From Maioricimonas rarisocia (GTDB lineage: Bacteria > Planctomycetota > Planctomycetia > Planctomycetales > Planctomycetaceae), in assembly GCF_007747795.1 (NCBI RefSeq), contig NZ_CP036275.1, positions 4,146,001 to 4,210,000 on the forward strand: 64,000 bases of DNA, written 5' to 3'. The translations under genes and the position numbers were made by a program. Shown one piece after another: positions 28,483-40,481 of the stretch (its first letter is position 1; every line of letters begins with the position of its first letter). The notes beneath the pieces were generated by a model that was given only the letters and a program-made list of their open reading frames with translations, was not told the origin of the DNA and did no database searches.

Positions 28483-29718
28483 ATGCGCGACGTGCTGACC
28501 CTGATTCTTGCGGGCGGCAAGGGAACCCGGCTCGAGCCGCTGACACGGGATCGCGCCAAGCCGGCCGTACCGTTCGGCGGCATCTACCGCATCATCGACT
28601 TCGCACTCTCCAACTGCATCAACAGTGGACTGAGGCGGATTCTCGTGATGACTCAGTACAAGGCGGCCAGTCTCGACCGTCACATCAACCTCGGCTGGCG
28701 GTTTCTCTGCCGGGATCTCAACGAGTTCGTCGACGTCCTGCCGCCACAGCAGCGTCTGGGGGAACACTGGTACCGCGGCACGGCCGACGCCGTCTACCAG
28801 AACATTTACACGATCGAACAGCACGACTCGGAACACATTCTGATCCTGGCCGGCGACCACATTTACAAGATGGACTATGCCGAACTGGTGGCCGACCATG
28901 TCGAGTCCGATGCCGACGCGACGATCGCCTGCCTGCCGGAAACACTCGAGGCGGGACGGCAGTTCGGGGTCATGGGCATCGACAGCGATCACTGGGTCCG
29001 GCGATTCGAGGAGAAGCCGTCCGATCCGTTTCCCATCCCCGGCGACCCGACGCGCTGCCTGGCATCGATGGGCGTCTACGTGTTCCGCACGTCGTTTCTG
29101 CTGGACCAGCTCTGCCAGGCCGCCACACAGGCGGACAGCAACCACGACTTCGGCAAGGACATCATCCCGACCATCATCGAAGACCATCGCGTGCGGGCGT
29201 TCCCTTTCCGGGACAAGAACAACAAGGATGCGGCCTACTGGCGGGACGTCGGTACGCTCGATGCGTACTACGAGGCGAACCTCGACCTGGTGTCGGTCGA
29301 TCCACTGCTGAACCTGTACGACGAAAGCTGGCCGATCCGCGGGTACCACCCTCCGCTTCCGCCTCCGAAGTTCGTCTTCGCGCAGACCGCTGCCGAAGAA
29401 CCTCGTGTCGGGCATGCCATGGACAGTCTGGTCTGCCCGGGCTGCATTATCTCCGGCGGAGAGGTGAGCCGTTCGATTCTCTCGCCGCGCGTCCGCATCA
29501 ACAGTTGGGCGACCGTCGAGGGCTCAATTCTGTTTGAGGGCGTCGACGTCGGGCGCCACGCACGGATCCACCGGGCCATTATCGACAAAGGTGTCGAGGT
29601 CCCCGAAAACATGGTGATCGGCGAGGATCCGGAACGGGACCGCGCCCGTGGACTGACCGTGACCGAGTCGGGAGTGACGGTGATCGCCAAGTCCAACGTG
29701 CTCCGGGCCGGCAGCTGA
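28483..29718 (+). CDS. glgC: Glucose-1-phosphate adenylyltransferase
   Basis: Makes ADP-glucose from ATP and glucose-1-phosphate, the committed step of glycogen synthesis. The 411-residue protein begins at the ATG in CGAGGAAATGATATG, 20 residues before the nucleotide loop LILAGGKGTRLEPLTRDRAK. Other marks are KPAVPFGGIYRIIDFALSNC, GTADAVYQN, the catalytic AGDHIYKMDY, and a C-terminal left-handed beta-helix (VCPGCIISGGEVSRSILSP). Full length and intact. No other glycogen genes are adjacent. Confidence 0.96.
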   Translation: MRDVLTLILAGGKGTRLEPLTRDRAKPAVPFGGIYRIIDFALSNCINSGLRRILVMTQYKAASLDRHINLGWRFLCRDLNEFVDVLPPQQRLGEHWYRGTADAVYQNIYTIEQHDSEHILILAGDHIYKMDYAELVADHVESDADATIACLPETLEAGRQFGVMGIDSDHWVRRFEEKPSDPFPIPGDPTRCLASMGVYVFRTSFLLDQLCQAATQADSNHDFGKDIIPTIIEDHRVRAFPFRDKNNKDAAYWRDVGTLDAYYEANLDLVSVDPLLNLYDESWPIRGYHPPLPPPKFVFAQTAAEEPRVGHAMDSLVCPGCIISGGEVSRSILSPRVRINSWATVEGSILFEGVDVGRHARIHRAIIDKGVEVPENMVIGEDPERDRARGLTVTESGVTVIAKSNVLRAGS

Positions 29719-29901
29719 CACCGCAAACCTCCGTGCTGCCAATACTTCCGGACTACCGGGCAGTCCCGCCGGTCGGCTTCGTCGCCGGCAGTACCGGCAC
29801 GTTCGCCCCCACCGGTCCAGACTGCACAGCAAGGTGGCGTTTCTCGTCCGGTGTCGCCCGCGCCTCTCTGCCGCTTCTGCCGCCGTAACGCCATGCGGTC
29901 T

Positions 29902-29931
29902 TTGACCTGAACGCGCATGGGGAGATATATT
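29902..29931 (+). promoter_or_regulatory. Sigma70 promoter of the kinase gene
   Basis: TTGACC (5 of 6) and TATATT (5 of 6) with an 18-base spacer form one of the best promoters in the window. Transcription would begin near 29938, about 69 bases before the kinase ATG. This rules out the in-frame ATG at 29917, which lies within the promoter. The rest of the glgC-kinase gap shows no other feature. Confidence 0.6.
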
Positions 29932-30006
29932 AGGAGGTCAACTGTCGGGCTGGCAGCGCAGGTTCCGTGCGCCGCCATCCTTGGAGATCGCAATCGCGAG
30001 GGACTT

Positions 30007-34110
<4,104 letters not shown>

Positions 34111-34160
34111 GAGCGTTCGCCCGCTGATGACTGTCCGCGAGCCGCATCGCCGCAGGACAT

Positions 34161-35906
34161 TCAGCCCGGTGACCGCGTCTGGGATTCGGTCTGCCCGGTG
34201 ACGTCGTGCGAATCGTCCTGATCGTCTTCTGCGGCCGGCCATTCGAGACGGAACGTAGCCCCCTCACCCAGGCGGCTTTTGGCGGTGATCTCTCCGCCAT
34301 GTTCGCGGAGGATCTTCTGACTGACGGCCAGGCCCAGCCCGGTCCCGCGCGATCCCTTGGACGACTCGAAGATGTTGAACAGTCGAGGCAGCTCGGCTTC
34401 CGCAATGCCGGGGCCGTTGTCGGCGATCTCGACGAACACGTGGCTGGTTGCCTCGTCGAGACCGGTGCTGATGACGACGCGACCGTCATCCCGACCATCC
34501 AGCGCATCGATCGCGTTCGTCAGGATGTTGAGAACCGCCCGGTGAATTCCTTCGCCGTCGAACTGCGACTGCGGCAGCTGTTCATCGAGGGAAAGCTGCA
34601 GCGTGACGTGGCACTCCCGGGCCCGTCCCTGCATCAGCTCGCAGACTTCGCGAACCGTCTCGTTCACATTCCCTCGCGCCAGAGCCGGCTGCCGTTCCTT
34701 GCTGAACGTCAGCATGTCCATCACAAGGTGATAGATCCGCTCCTGATTGCGGTCGACAATGTCCCAGCCCTTGCGAACCAGCTCGTTGTTCTCGTCCTGC
34801 AGTCCCATGTCGATGAGGTAACTGCCCCCCCGAATCCCCTGCAGGATGTTCTTGATGTGGTGGCTCAGCGTGGCAATCGTCTGCCCGACAGCCGCAAGAC
34901 GTTCGGCACTCACGAGCGCCTGCTGATAGCGGTTGATTTCAACTGCCAGGGCGGATTGCCGTCCGATCGCCGAGAGCAGGGCCAGCAGGTCTTCGCCGAA
35001 TCGGTGCGGGTTGCCCGGCTCGGCATCGAGACTGACGTTCGGCGTCGTCGTGTCGACGTAGATGATGCCCATCAGCTCGTAGCGGCCCTGCATCGGGACA
35101 CACATCGCCTCCCGAATGCCTGACTGCAGAATGCTGTGGCCGGGATCAAACCGCTCGTCGCGGCGGGCATCGGAGGTCCGCACGCCGTGCCCATGCTGAA
35201 TCACGTACTCGACAATGCTCGTGGAGACCGGCATCGTCTGGTCACTGGCAACCCCCGGCCGAAAGCTCAGCACGCGCGGCTCGATTCGGTCGGTCCGGTT
35301 GTCGGCCACGAGCATGCAGCCACGATCGGCACCAACCGCCTGCAGGGTCAGATCGAGAATCCGCTGCAGCACCTGGTCCATCGAATGGTTCGGCCGCACC
35401 GCTTCTTCGGTGATCTGGTACAGGACATCCAGCGGCGTACCGGGCGTGCGAACCTGGCTGTAGCCCGCCGACGCCGACTCGGCCAGCGCCTGCCCGGCAT
35501 CACGTCCGACGCTGCCGACAATCTGTGAGCGTTCGACCTCGTCGATCGTTGCCACCAGATTGACGCGACTGGCCACGTGGCTGGGATCTTCGATGCTGGT
35601 CTGGGTGAACAGCAGCACCGTCCGGCCGATCTGGATCTGATCGCCGTTCTTGAGCTGCTGCCCCTCGGTCGGTCGTCCGTTGACGAACGTTCCGTTGGAA
35701 CTGCCGGCATCGACGATTCCATAGCCGCCACCGCGCAACTGCAGCGTCGCGTGCCGCCGTGAAACTTCGGTATCGAGAATGCGAACGTCGTTCTGCGCAC
35801 CCCGACCGATGGTCACGACGTCGCCGCCGATCTCAAACCGGATTCCCTGGTCCGCACCCTGGAGAACCAGAAGAGTCGTTCTGCTCCCAGTCACGTCCGT
35901 GCCCAT
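34161..35906 (-). CDS. Histidine kinase with FHA and GAF domains
   Basis: A 581-residue cytoplasmic sensor kinase with no membrane segment. An FHA domain at about 5-95 (VVTIGRGAQNDVRI, SRRHATLQL, SSNGTFVNG) should bind phosphothreonine. A GAF domain at about 170-325 follows (GADRGCMLVADN, REAMCVPMQG). The H-box is TIATLSHHIKNILQGI, and the HATPase domain has NILTNAIDAL, IADNGPGI and GTGLGLAVSQKILREHGG. The ATG MGTDVTG was chosen over a TTG nine codons earlier. The FHA domain and its position facing a Ser/Thr kinase gene suggest that phosphothreonine signals feed a two-component pathway. No response regulator lies next to it. Confidence 0.92.
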   Translation of the reverse strand: MGTDVTGSRTTLLVLQGADQGIRFEIGGDVVTIGRGAQNDVRILDTEVSRRHATLQLRGGGYGIVDAGSSNGTFVNGRPTEGQQLKNGDQIQIGRTVLLFTQTSIEDPSHVASRVNLVATIDEVERSQIVGSVGRDAGQALAESASAGYSQVRTPGTPLDVLYQITEEAVRPNHSMDQVLQRILDLTLQAVGADRGCMLVADNRTDRIEPRVLSFRPGVASDQTMPVSTSIVEYVIQHGHGVRTSDARRDERFDPGHSILQSGIREAMCVPMQGRYELMGIIYVDTTTPNVSLDAEPGNPHRFGEDLLALLSAIGRQSALAVEINRYQQALVSAERLAAVGQTIATLSHHIKNILQGIRGGSYLIDMGLQDENNELVRKGWDIVDRNQERIYHLVMDMLTFSKERQPALARGNVNETVREVCELMQGRARECHVTLQLSLDEQLPQSQFDGEGIHRAVLNILTNAIDALDGRDDGRVVISTGLDEATSHVFVEIADNGPGIAEAELPRLFNIFESSKGSRGTGLGLAVSQKILREHGGEITAKSRLGEGATFRLEWPAAEDDQDDSHDVTGQTESQTRSPG

Positions 35907-36073
35907 CGGCTCAACTTGCTCCGCAGTTACCAAAACGGTCGACCAATCATATATCGGTCGCGGCTCACCTCACCACCCGCTCGCCCGTCCAATCCGGCTC
36001 GAAGCCTGGTTCGAGACGACGCCCCCGCACAACCATCGACCGCGCGGGAATTGCGGTTTTCGCTCCGCACGAG

Positions 36074-36361
36074 CTATTCGAGCAACGTCGAGATGTGCGG
36101 CACGCGATCGACGAGCGGCAGCACCTGCGGCTTGTAGATCTCTGTGAAGGCCTTTTCTTCGCGGTGCTGCTTCCACGCCTCCTCCGACTCCCATCGCTCG
36201 CACAGAATGAACGTCTGCGGATCGCTCTGGGAATGGCAGACTTCGAAACGGATGCAGCCCGGCTCCGATCGCGAGAGACGGCCGGCCTCCGTCAGCAGAT
36301 CGCGGACCGTCGCCACGTCACCTTCCGACTTCACATTCAATATCACGTTGATGCAGAACAT
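36074..36361 (-). CDS. ABM-domain protein (antibiotic biosynthesis monooxygenase family, YgiN-like)
   Basis: A complete 95-residue ferredoxin-like domain protein. The typical pattern is visible: N-terminal strand MFCINVILNVKSE, LLTEAGRLSRSEPGCIRFEV, then FILCERWESEEAWKQHRE, which matches the conserved WxxxxAxxxH segment, and a final strand. Members act as dimeric monooxygenases or quinol/heme-related enzymes, but most are uncharacterised. It reads in the same direction as the FHA kinase and DinB-like genes, separated by short gaps. Confidence 0.85.
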   Translation of the reverse strand: MFCINVILNVKSEGDVATVRDLLTEAGRLSRSEPGCIRFEVCHSQSDPQTFILCERWESEEAWKQHREEKAFTEIYKPQVLPLVDRVPHISTLLE

Positions 36362-36430
36362 TCGGGGCCTCTTTCCGGTTTTGATCGCTTCCGGAGAACT
36401 TCGCTGACGCGCCGTTCTCTTTGATACGGT

Positions 36431-36901
36431 TCAGGCCGACTCGAGCGCCTGACGTTTTTCCTGAATGAAGCGGATGTGGTGCGGAATGTGACCCGTAATC
36501 CGCCGGAGCAACGTCTCCAGACTCAGCGCTCCATCGACCGAGTGGGTCCCCGTCCGCTCGAAATCTGACTCCGGCAACGTCCGCAGAATCCGGGCCGTGT
36601 GGTTGCGGACCGCCTCGATCAACACCAGTTCTTCTTCAATGTCACGGGCGTCGTACGCGAGAGCGGCGGCAAACTGATCGGGATCGCCTCCCCGCAGCGG
36701 CGGGTTCTCTTCGCAAACCACCCGCTTCATCCGGTCCGCATAGACCGGCTCGAAGTCGGCGATGTGGCAGACGACCTGGCGTGTCGACCACTTGCCGGCA
36801 ACCGGCGCGGCATTGATCTGTTCGGAACTCATGCCGGCGAGGGCCTCCCGCAGCTGACCGGGCCCGGCCACGTAATCGTCGATCAGTGTGCTGATGCTCA
36901 T
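36431..36901 (-). CDS. DinB/YfiT-like metal-binding four-helix protein
   Basis: A 156-residue member of the DinB superfamily (four-helix bundle, often a thiol transferase or stress protein). The three expected metal-ligand histidines can be placed in [12 protein letters not shown] (first) and [12 protein letters not shown] (second and third). The start [13 protein letters not shown] was chosen because earlier in-frame codons add only a low-complexity Ala-rich leader. Substrate unknown. It is divergent from the pilin-like gene across a 394-base gap. Confidence 0.82.
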   Translation of the reverse strand: MSISTLIDDYVAGPGQLREALAGMSSEQINAAPVAGKWSTRQVVCHIADFEPVYADRMKRVVCEENPPLRGGDPDQFAAALAYDARDIEEELVLIEAVRNHTARILRTLPESDFERTGTHSVDGALSLETLLRRITGHIPHHIRFIQEKRQALESA

Positions 36902-37204
36902 CGTCCCTGGTTCCTTGTGCTGGTGAAGAGTCGCTTTCGCCCGAGCGGCCGCCGTCATCGACACTGTTGCCACCCGTCAACATGGTCGTCTGGCGGCATC
37001 ACGTCGTAACCACATTGTCGCGAACACCTAACGGCCTGTCAGCCGCCACGGGACGGTTTTCATGTTTCCGCAGTGCAACGTGGCTGATTCGGGTCTGGAA
37101 CCGACGTCAACAAAAACGGCACAACACCACAACACCATATCTCCTTTCACCGAGGAGGCTTACGACGCCTTTCCCAGAAGCCGCGCCAAATCTTTTTAGC
37201 GCCG

Positions 37205-37229
37205 GAAGCGCTTCGGCATTCAGGCTGCT
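37205..37229 (+). promoter_or_regulatory. Palindrome and sigma54-like promoter before the pilin-like gene
   Basis: GAAGCGCTTC (37205-37214) is a perfect palindrome, with partly matching flanks. It overlaps a GG-N10-GC element (GG 37215, GC 37227; CGGCATTCAGGCTGCT) that fits the spacing of a sigma54 -24/-12 promoter with several mismatches. Transcription would start about 56 bases before the ATG. The rest of the gap from 36902 shows no other clear site. Confidence 0.35.
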
Positions 37230-37295
37230 TTACATCCCCTGCATCAAGACAACAGCAACCCTGAGACAACCCCACACGAAACAAGGAACGCCACA

Positions 37296-37574
37296 ATGAA
37301 CGCCCTGCTCACCAAGCTGTACAACGACGAAGCCGGTTTCATTGTCTCCGCCGAACTCGTCCTCGTCTCCACGATCGCCGTCCTCGGCCTGGTCGTCGGA
37401 CTGAGCGAACTGGCCATCAACATCAACAACGAACTCGAAGACGTCGGCTCGGCCTTCAGCAGTGTGCAGCAGAGCTACGAATACGGCGGGACCTGGGGCT
37501 GCAAGGCCGGCTTCTCCGGCAGCGGCTTCGAAGATCACCCGGATCTCTGCTCGGACGAATGCGACATCCGCTGA
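37296..37574 (+). CDS. Small Flp-pilin-like membrane protein
   Basis: A 92-residue protein with an N-terminal segment like a class IV/Flp pilin: short polar leader ending in EAGFIVSAELVL, then a hydrophobic helix (VLVSTIAVLGLVVGLSELAI). The glutamate in SAEL sits where pilins have their conserved Glu. The C-terminal half is soluble, with four cysteines (WGCKAGF, LCSDECDIR) that may form disulfides. AAGGAA lies eight bases before the ATG, and a strong intrinsic terminator follows. No tad assembly genes are nearby, so it may be a lone pilin or a membrane anchor of another kind. Confidence 0.75.
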   Translation: MNALLTKLYNDEAGFIVSAELVLVSTIAVLGLVVGLSELAININNELEDVGSAFSSVQQSYEYGGTWGCKAGFSGSGFEDHPDLCSDECDIR

Positions 37575-37764
37575 TTCTCTCTCACGGACCACAGGCCGAC
37601 CGGGCGGGTGACTGACCACCACTCGCCGGGAGGTGCCGGACCAGACCCGAAACAGCCGGCACCGCGGCCCCCGAAACAACGAGCCCCGAAACCACCAGAC
37701 CTGACCGCAGCGTCCCCGAAATCAGCCGCAGGCAGAGCAACGTGGGGTTGCTGACTTTGCTGGA

Positions 37765-37798
37765 ACCCTCTTCGATCTCTTGATCGGAGAGGGTTTTT
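37765..37798 (+). terminator. Intrinsic terminator, pilin-like transcript
   Basis: A 13-base stem (one G-U pair) with loop TCTT is followed directly by five T residues. This is the strongest rho-independent terminator seen in the window, about 190 bases behind the pilin-like gene. Confidence 0.85.
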
Positions 37799-38032
37799 GC
37801 ATGCGCGGAGGGTGCTGCACGTGACGAAACGACGTGGCGTGCGTGGTGAGTCGCGTGTTGGGACACGAAAGCGCCCCACGCTACGAATGACACCCAAAGC
37901 CCACCGGCCGCGACCGGTGGGCCGAGCGTCGTTAAGAACGGCCCCCCGCAGCCATGCGCACGACTTGCTCGCCTTGCAGGGGCGAGCATGGCACCCGCCG
38001 CAACATGAGCCCCCACCTGTCCCGGCCGAACC
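37799..38032. repeat. Hairpin-rich intergenic stretch, possible interspersed repeat
   Basis: No gene was seen in this stretch. It contains two clean hairpins: GCCCACCGG-N6-CCGGTGGGC at 37899-37922 and GCTCGCC-N7-GGCGAGC at 37967-37987. Their self-complementary, non-coding style suggests a repeat family shared by intergenic regions of this genome. Only one copy is in the window, so this is unproven. Confidence 0.4.
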
Positions 38033-39106
38033 TCACCCCCACGCACGACCGAAGAAATCGACGAAGTTGCGGTACATGATCCGTTCGACGTCGTCGCTCG
38101 AATAGCCGCGGCGTTCGAGGATTTCCGCCACCTTTCCGATCTCGGCGATCGTCTCCATGTCGCTGGGAGACTGCTCCTTGCCGAAGCCACCGTCGAGATC
38201 CGTTCCGATGCCGCTATGCAGACAGTTGCCGGCCAACTGGCAGACGTGATCGATGTGGTCGGCGACGTTCTCGAGGGTCACCGTTTCGAGCGGCGTGACG
38301 TACTTCTTCCAGCCGGGGGTGAGCATCCAGTTATCGAACGCCGCACCGATGACGCTGCCCCGCTCGATGAGGGTCTTGATCTGATCGTCGTTCAGCTGAC
38401 GATCGCCCGGCACCAGCGAACGGCAGTTGTGGTGGCTGGCGAGAACCGGGCCGTCGAAGATCTCCAGCGCTTCCCAGAACGACTCATCCGCCAGGTGCGT
38501 CGCATCCAGCAGCATGCCGGCCTTGTTCATCTCGCGCATCAGCTGCCGACCGTCCTCGGTCAGGCCCCCTTCACTGCCAGTGCCGTGGCAGTACTCGTTG
38601 GGACCATAATGGGCCGGGCCGACGATCCGCAGGCCCGCCTCGTACCACTCGTGAACCTGCTCCGGCTGCAGGATCGGCGGGGCCCCTTCCATGCTCAGGA
38701 TGAATCCGAGCGGCGGCCCGTCCCCCTGGCTCCCGCCCGCCACGTATGCTTCCCACTCCTTGACGTGCGACTGCACTGCCTCGGCGTCAGGAAGTTCCCG
38801 CAGCACGCCCTTTGCACACATCGCCCGGTAGTAGGCCAGTTGGCCCATCGACATTCCGTACGCCGCTTCGCGGGACTGGTAGAACGTCAGTTCCTTGTCT
38901 TTGCGGTGCAGGCGCGGCAGCAGCGTGGCGATCATGATGCCGATCCCGCCGCGACGCAGCTCGGGGTACGAGACGGTGCAGTCCCCCGGGACGATGTCGG
39001 TGAAGTGCTTCTCGAACTTGCGGATCTCCTCGACGGGCAGTTCGAGGTTGCGGTTCCACTCGACCGCATTCCATGCGATATCCAGGTGGGCATCAAAGAT
39101 CAGCAT
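38033..39106 (-). CDS. Membrane dipeptidase family protein (M19)
   Basis: A 357-residue zinc dipeptidase-like enzyme of the amidohydrolase fold. Zinc-site motifs follow in order: MLIFDAHLDIAWN (HxD), LSMEGAPPI (bridging Glu), LLDATHLADESF, VLASHHNCRSL and GIGTDLDGGFGKEQ. Bacterial members cleave dipeptides, often with D-residues, and the absence of a signal peptide suggests a cytoplasmic enzyme. The ATG at 39106 is the first residue of the fold. The 171-base gap before DUF423 on the same strand shows nothing. Confidence 0.92.
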   Translation of the reverse strand: MLIFDAHLDIAWNAVEWNRNLELPVEEIRKFEKHFTDIVPGDCTVSYPELRRGGIGIMIATLLPRLHRKDKELTFYQSREAAYGMSMGQLAYYRAMCAKGVLRELPDAEAVQSHVKEWEAYVAGGSQGDGPPLGFILSMEGAPPILQPEQVHEWYEAGLRIVGPAHYGPNEYCHGTGSEGGLTEDGRQLMREMNKAGMLLDATHLADESFWEALEIFDGPVLASHHNCRSLVPGDRQLNDDQIKTLIERGSVIGAAFDNWMLTPGWKKYVTPLETVTLENVADHIDHVCQLAGNCLHSGIGTDLDGGFGKEQSPSDMETIAEIGKVAEILERRGYSSDDVERIMYRNFVDFFGRAWG

Positions 39107-39277
39107 CGGGTAAAGCCTTTCTCACGGCTGTCAGAATCCGGCGCGGCGCATGCCAGCGCCAGTGAACCTCCGATGCAGCGACACGAGCAACCCTGTCACT
39201 GCCGCACAGACGGCACAGTTCCCGGCCGATCCGTCCAGGACCGGTCGATGTGCGAACGCCGCCCGGCATCCGCAGAG

Positions 39278-39787
39278 CTACGTGCCGGACTCGACCTGTT
39301 GCCCGACCGCGGAAGAGCCATCATGCGCTGTCCCACGACAGGGGCAGGCGGCCAGAGCCAGCAGGATCCAGCCGAGAATAAACGCCAGTCCGCCGATCGG
39401 AGTGACCATTCCCAACCAGGTCTGTCCCGTCAGCACGAGAGTATACAGACTTCCCGAAAAGCAGGCGATTCCCAGCACGAACGCCCAGCCGGCCGCATTG
39501 AGCGTCCTGCAGCAACGGGGAGCCGCGACCAGACCGCACACCACGAGCGCCAGCGCGTGATACATCTGATACTCGGCCGCGGTCCGGAAATCGGCCAGAT
39601 ACTTCTGCGCAGCTGGAATCTGCTGACCGGCCACTTCTCGAACCTGATCCCCGTAGAGACCTTCGAGGTACGGTCCGAGACCGTGAGCCGCGAAGGCACC
39701 GGTGACGACGGCCAGTCCTGCCAGGACCGCTCCCGTCGAAACCCACCATGATCGAACCGCGCTGCCAGACGTCTCGCATGAAGTCAT
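39278..39787 (-). CDS. DUF423 membrane protein (YwdK-like)
   Basis: A 169-residue protein with about four membrane helices. The DUF423 pattern is present: TGAFAAHGLGPYLEG near the first helix, a periplasmic loop larger than usual (EVAGQQIPAAQKYLADFRTAAEYQMYH matches the conserved xTAxxYQMYHALAL), and FSGSLYTLVLTG toward the end. Function is unknown in all organisms. The start MTSCETSG lies 22 bases beyond the end of the DJ-1/PfpI gene, so the two are likely co-transcribed. Confidence 0.9.
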   Translation of the reverse strand: MTSCETSGSAVRSWWVSTGAVLAGLAVVTGAFAAHGLGPYLEGLYGDQVREVAGQQIPAAQKYLADFRTAAEYQMYHALALVVCGLVAAPRCCRTLNAAGWAFVLGIACFSGSLYTLVLTGQTWLGMVTPIGGLAFILGWILLALAACPCRGTAHDGSSAVGQQVESGT

Positions 39788-39809
39788 CGCACTTCTCCGC
39801 GCCGGGCGA

Positions 39810-40391
39810 TCAAAGCTGGATGGACGCACCCATCACCTCGAGGAAGGCCGCCATCCACTGCGGATGCGCCGGCCATGCCGGAGCCGTCACGAGCTTGCCG
39901 TCCACATGCGCCTGATCGACCGGAATCTCGACGTACGTTCCACCGGCCGCACGCACGTCCGGCGCACAGGCCGGGTAGGCCGTGCAGCGTTTGCCTTCCA
40001 GAACGCCGGCCGCCGCCAGCAACTGCAGGGCGTGACAGATCGCGGCGATCGGCTTGTCCGCCTCGGCGAAGTGCCGGACGATCTCGCAAACACGTTCATT
40101 CAGCCGGATGTACTCCGGAGCACGTCCGCCGGGCACGACGAGGGCCGCGTAGTCGGCCGGATTGATCTCGTCGAAGGTGGCGTTGAGCGTGAAGTTGTGC
40201 CCGGGCTTTTCGCTGTAGGTCTGGTCCCCTTCGAAGTCATGGACCGCTGTGCGGATCTGCTCGCCCGCCTTCTTGTCGGGACAGACGGCATGGACGGTGT
40301 AGCCGACCGTCTGCAGCGTCTGGAACGGGACCATGATTTCGTAGTCTTCGACGAAATCGCCGGCAATCAGCAGAATCGACTTCCCGGACAT
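39810..40391 (-). CDS. DJ-1/PfpI family protein (YhbO-like)
   Basis: A 193-residue class I glutamine-amidotransferase-like protein of the PfpI/YhbO branch. The nucleophile Cys is in [11 protein letters not shown], with His beside it; the conserved [10 protein letters not shown] segment and the GDFVEDYEI start are also present. Known relatives act as deglycases or stress proteins. The [14 protein letters not shown] was taken rather than a GTG three codons upstream. A hairpin terminator of the upstream E2 gene lies about 20 bases before the start. Confidence 0.92.
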   Translation of the reverse strand: MSGKSILLIAGDFVEDYEIMVPFQTLQTVGYTVHAVCPDKKAGEQIRTAVHDFEGDQTYSEKPGHNFTLNATFDEINPADYAALVVPGGRAPEYIRLNERVCEIVRHFAEADKPIAAICHALQLLAAAGVLEGKRCTAYPACAPDVRAAGGTYVEIPVDQAHVDGKLVTAPAWPAHPQWMAAFLEVMGASIQL

Positions 40392-40411
40392 GTTCGGCAC
40401 TCCTGAACGCG

Positions 40412-40439
40412 AAACGGGCCGGGCGGCTGCCCGACCCGT
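40412..40439 (-). terminator. Probable terminator of the E2 gene
   Basis: On the minus strand an 11-base stem with one G-U pair (ACGGGTCGGGC / GCCCGGCCCGT) and a four-base loop is followed by three T residues. The T-run is short, so termination may be partial. Confidence 0.55.
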
Positions 40440-40481
40440 TGCTGTGATTTGGTACTCAGGTCACGATCACCGCACCGGCAC

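Noticed and set aside
28274-28498. Small open frame before glgC
   Set aside because: It overlaps the glgC start and has a weak start codon and no homology; the stretch is better read as leader.
29917-30006. Earlier in-frame start for the kinase
   Set aside because: The ATG lies between the -35 and -10 boxes of a good promoter, so it would not be transcribed.
37646-37721. CCCGAAA repeats as a CRISPR array
   Set aside because: The units are seven bases and the spacing is irregular (24, 15 and 30 bases), and no cas genes are present.
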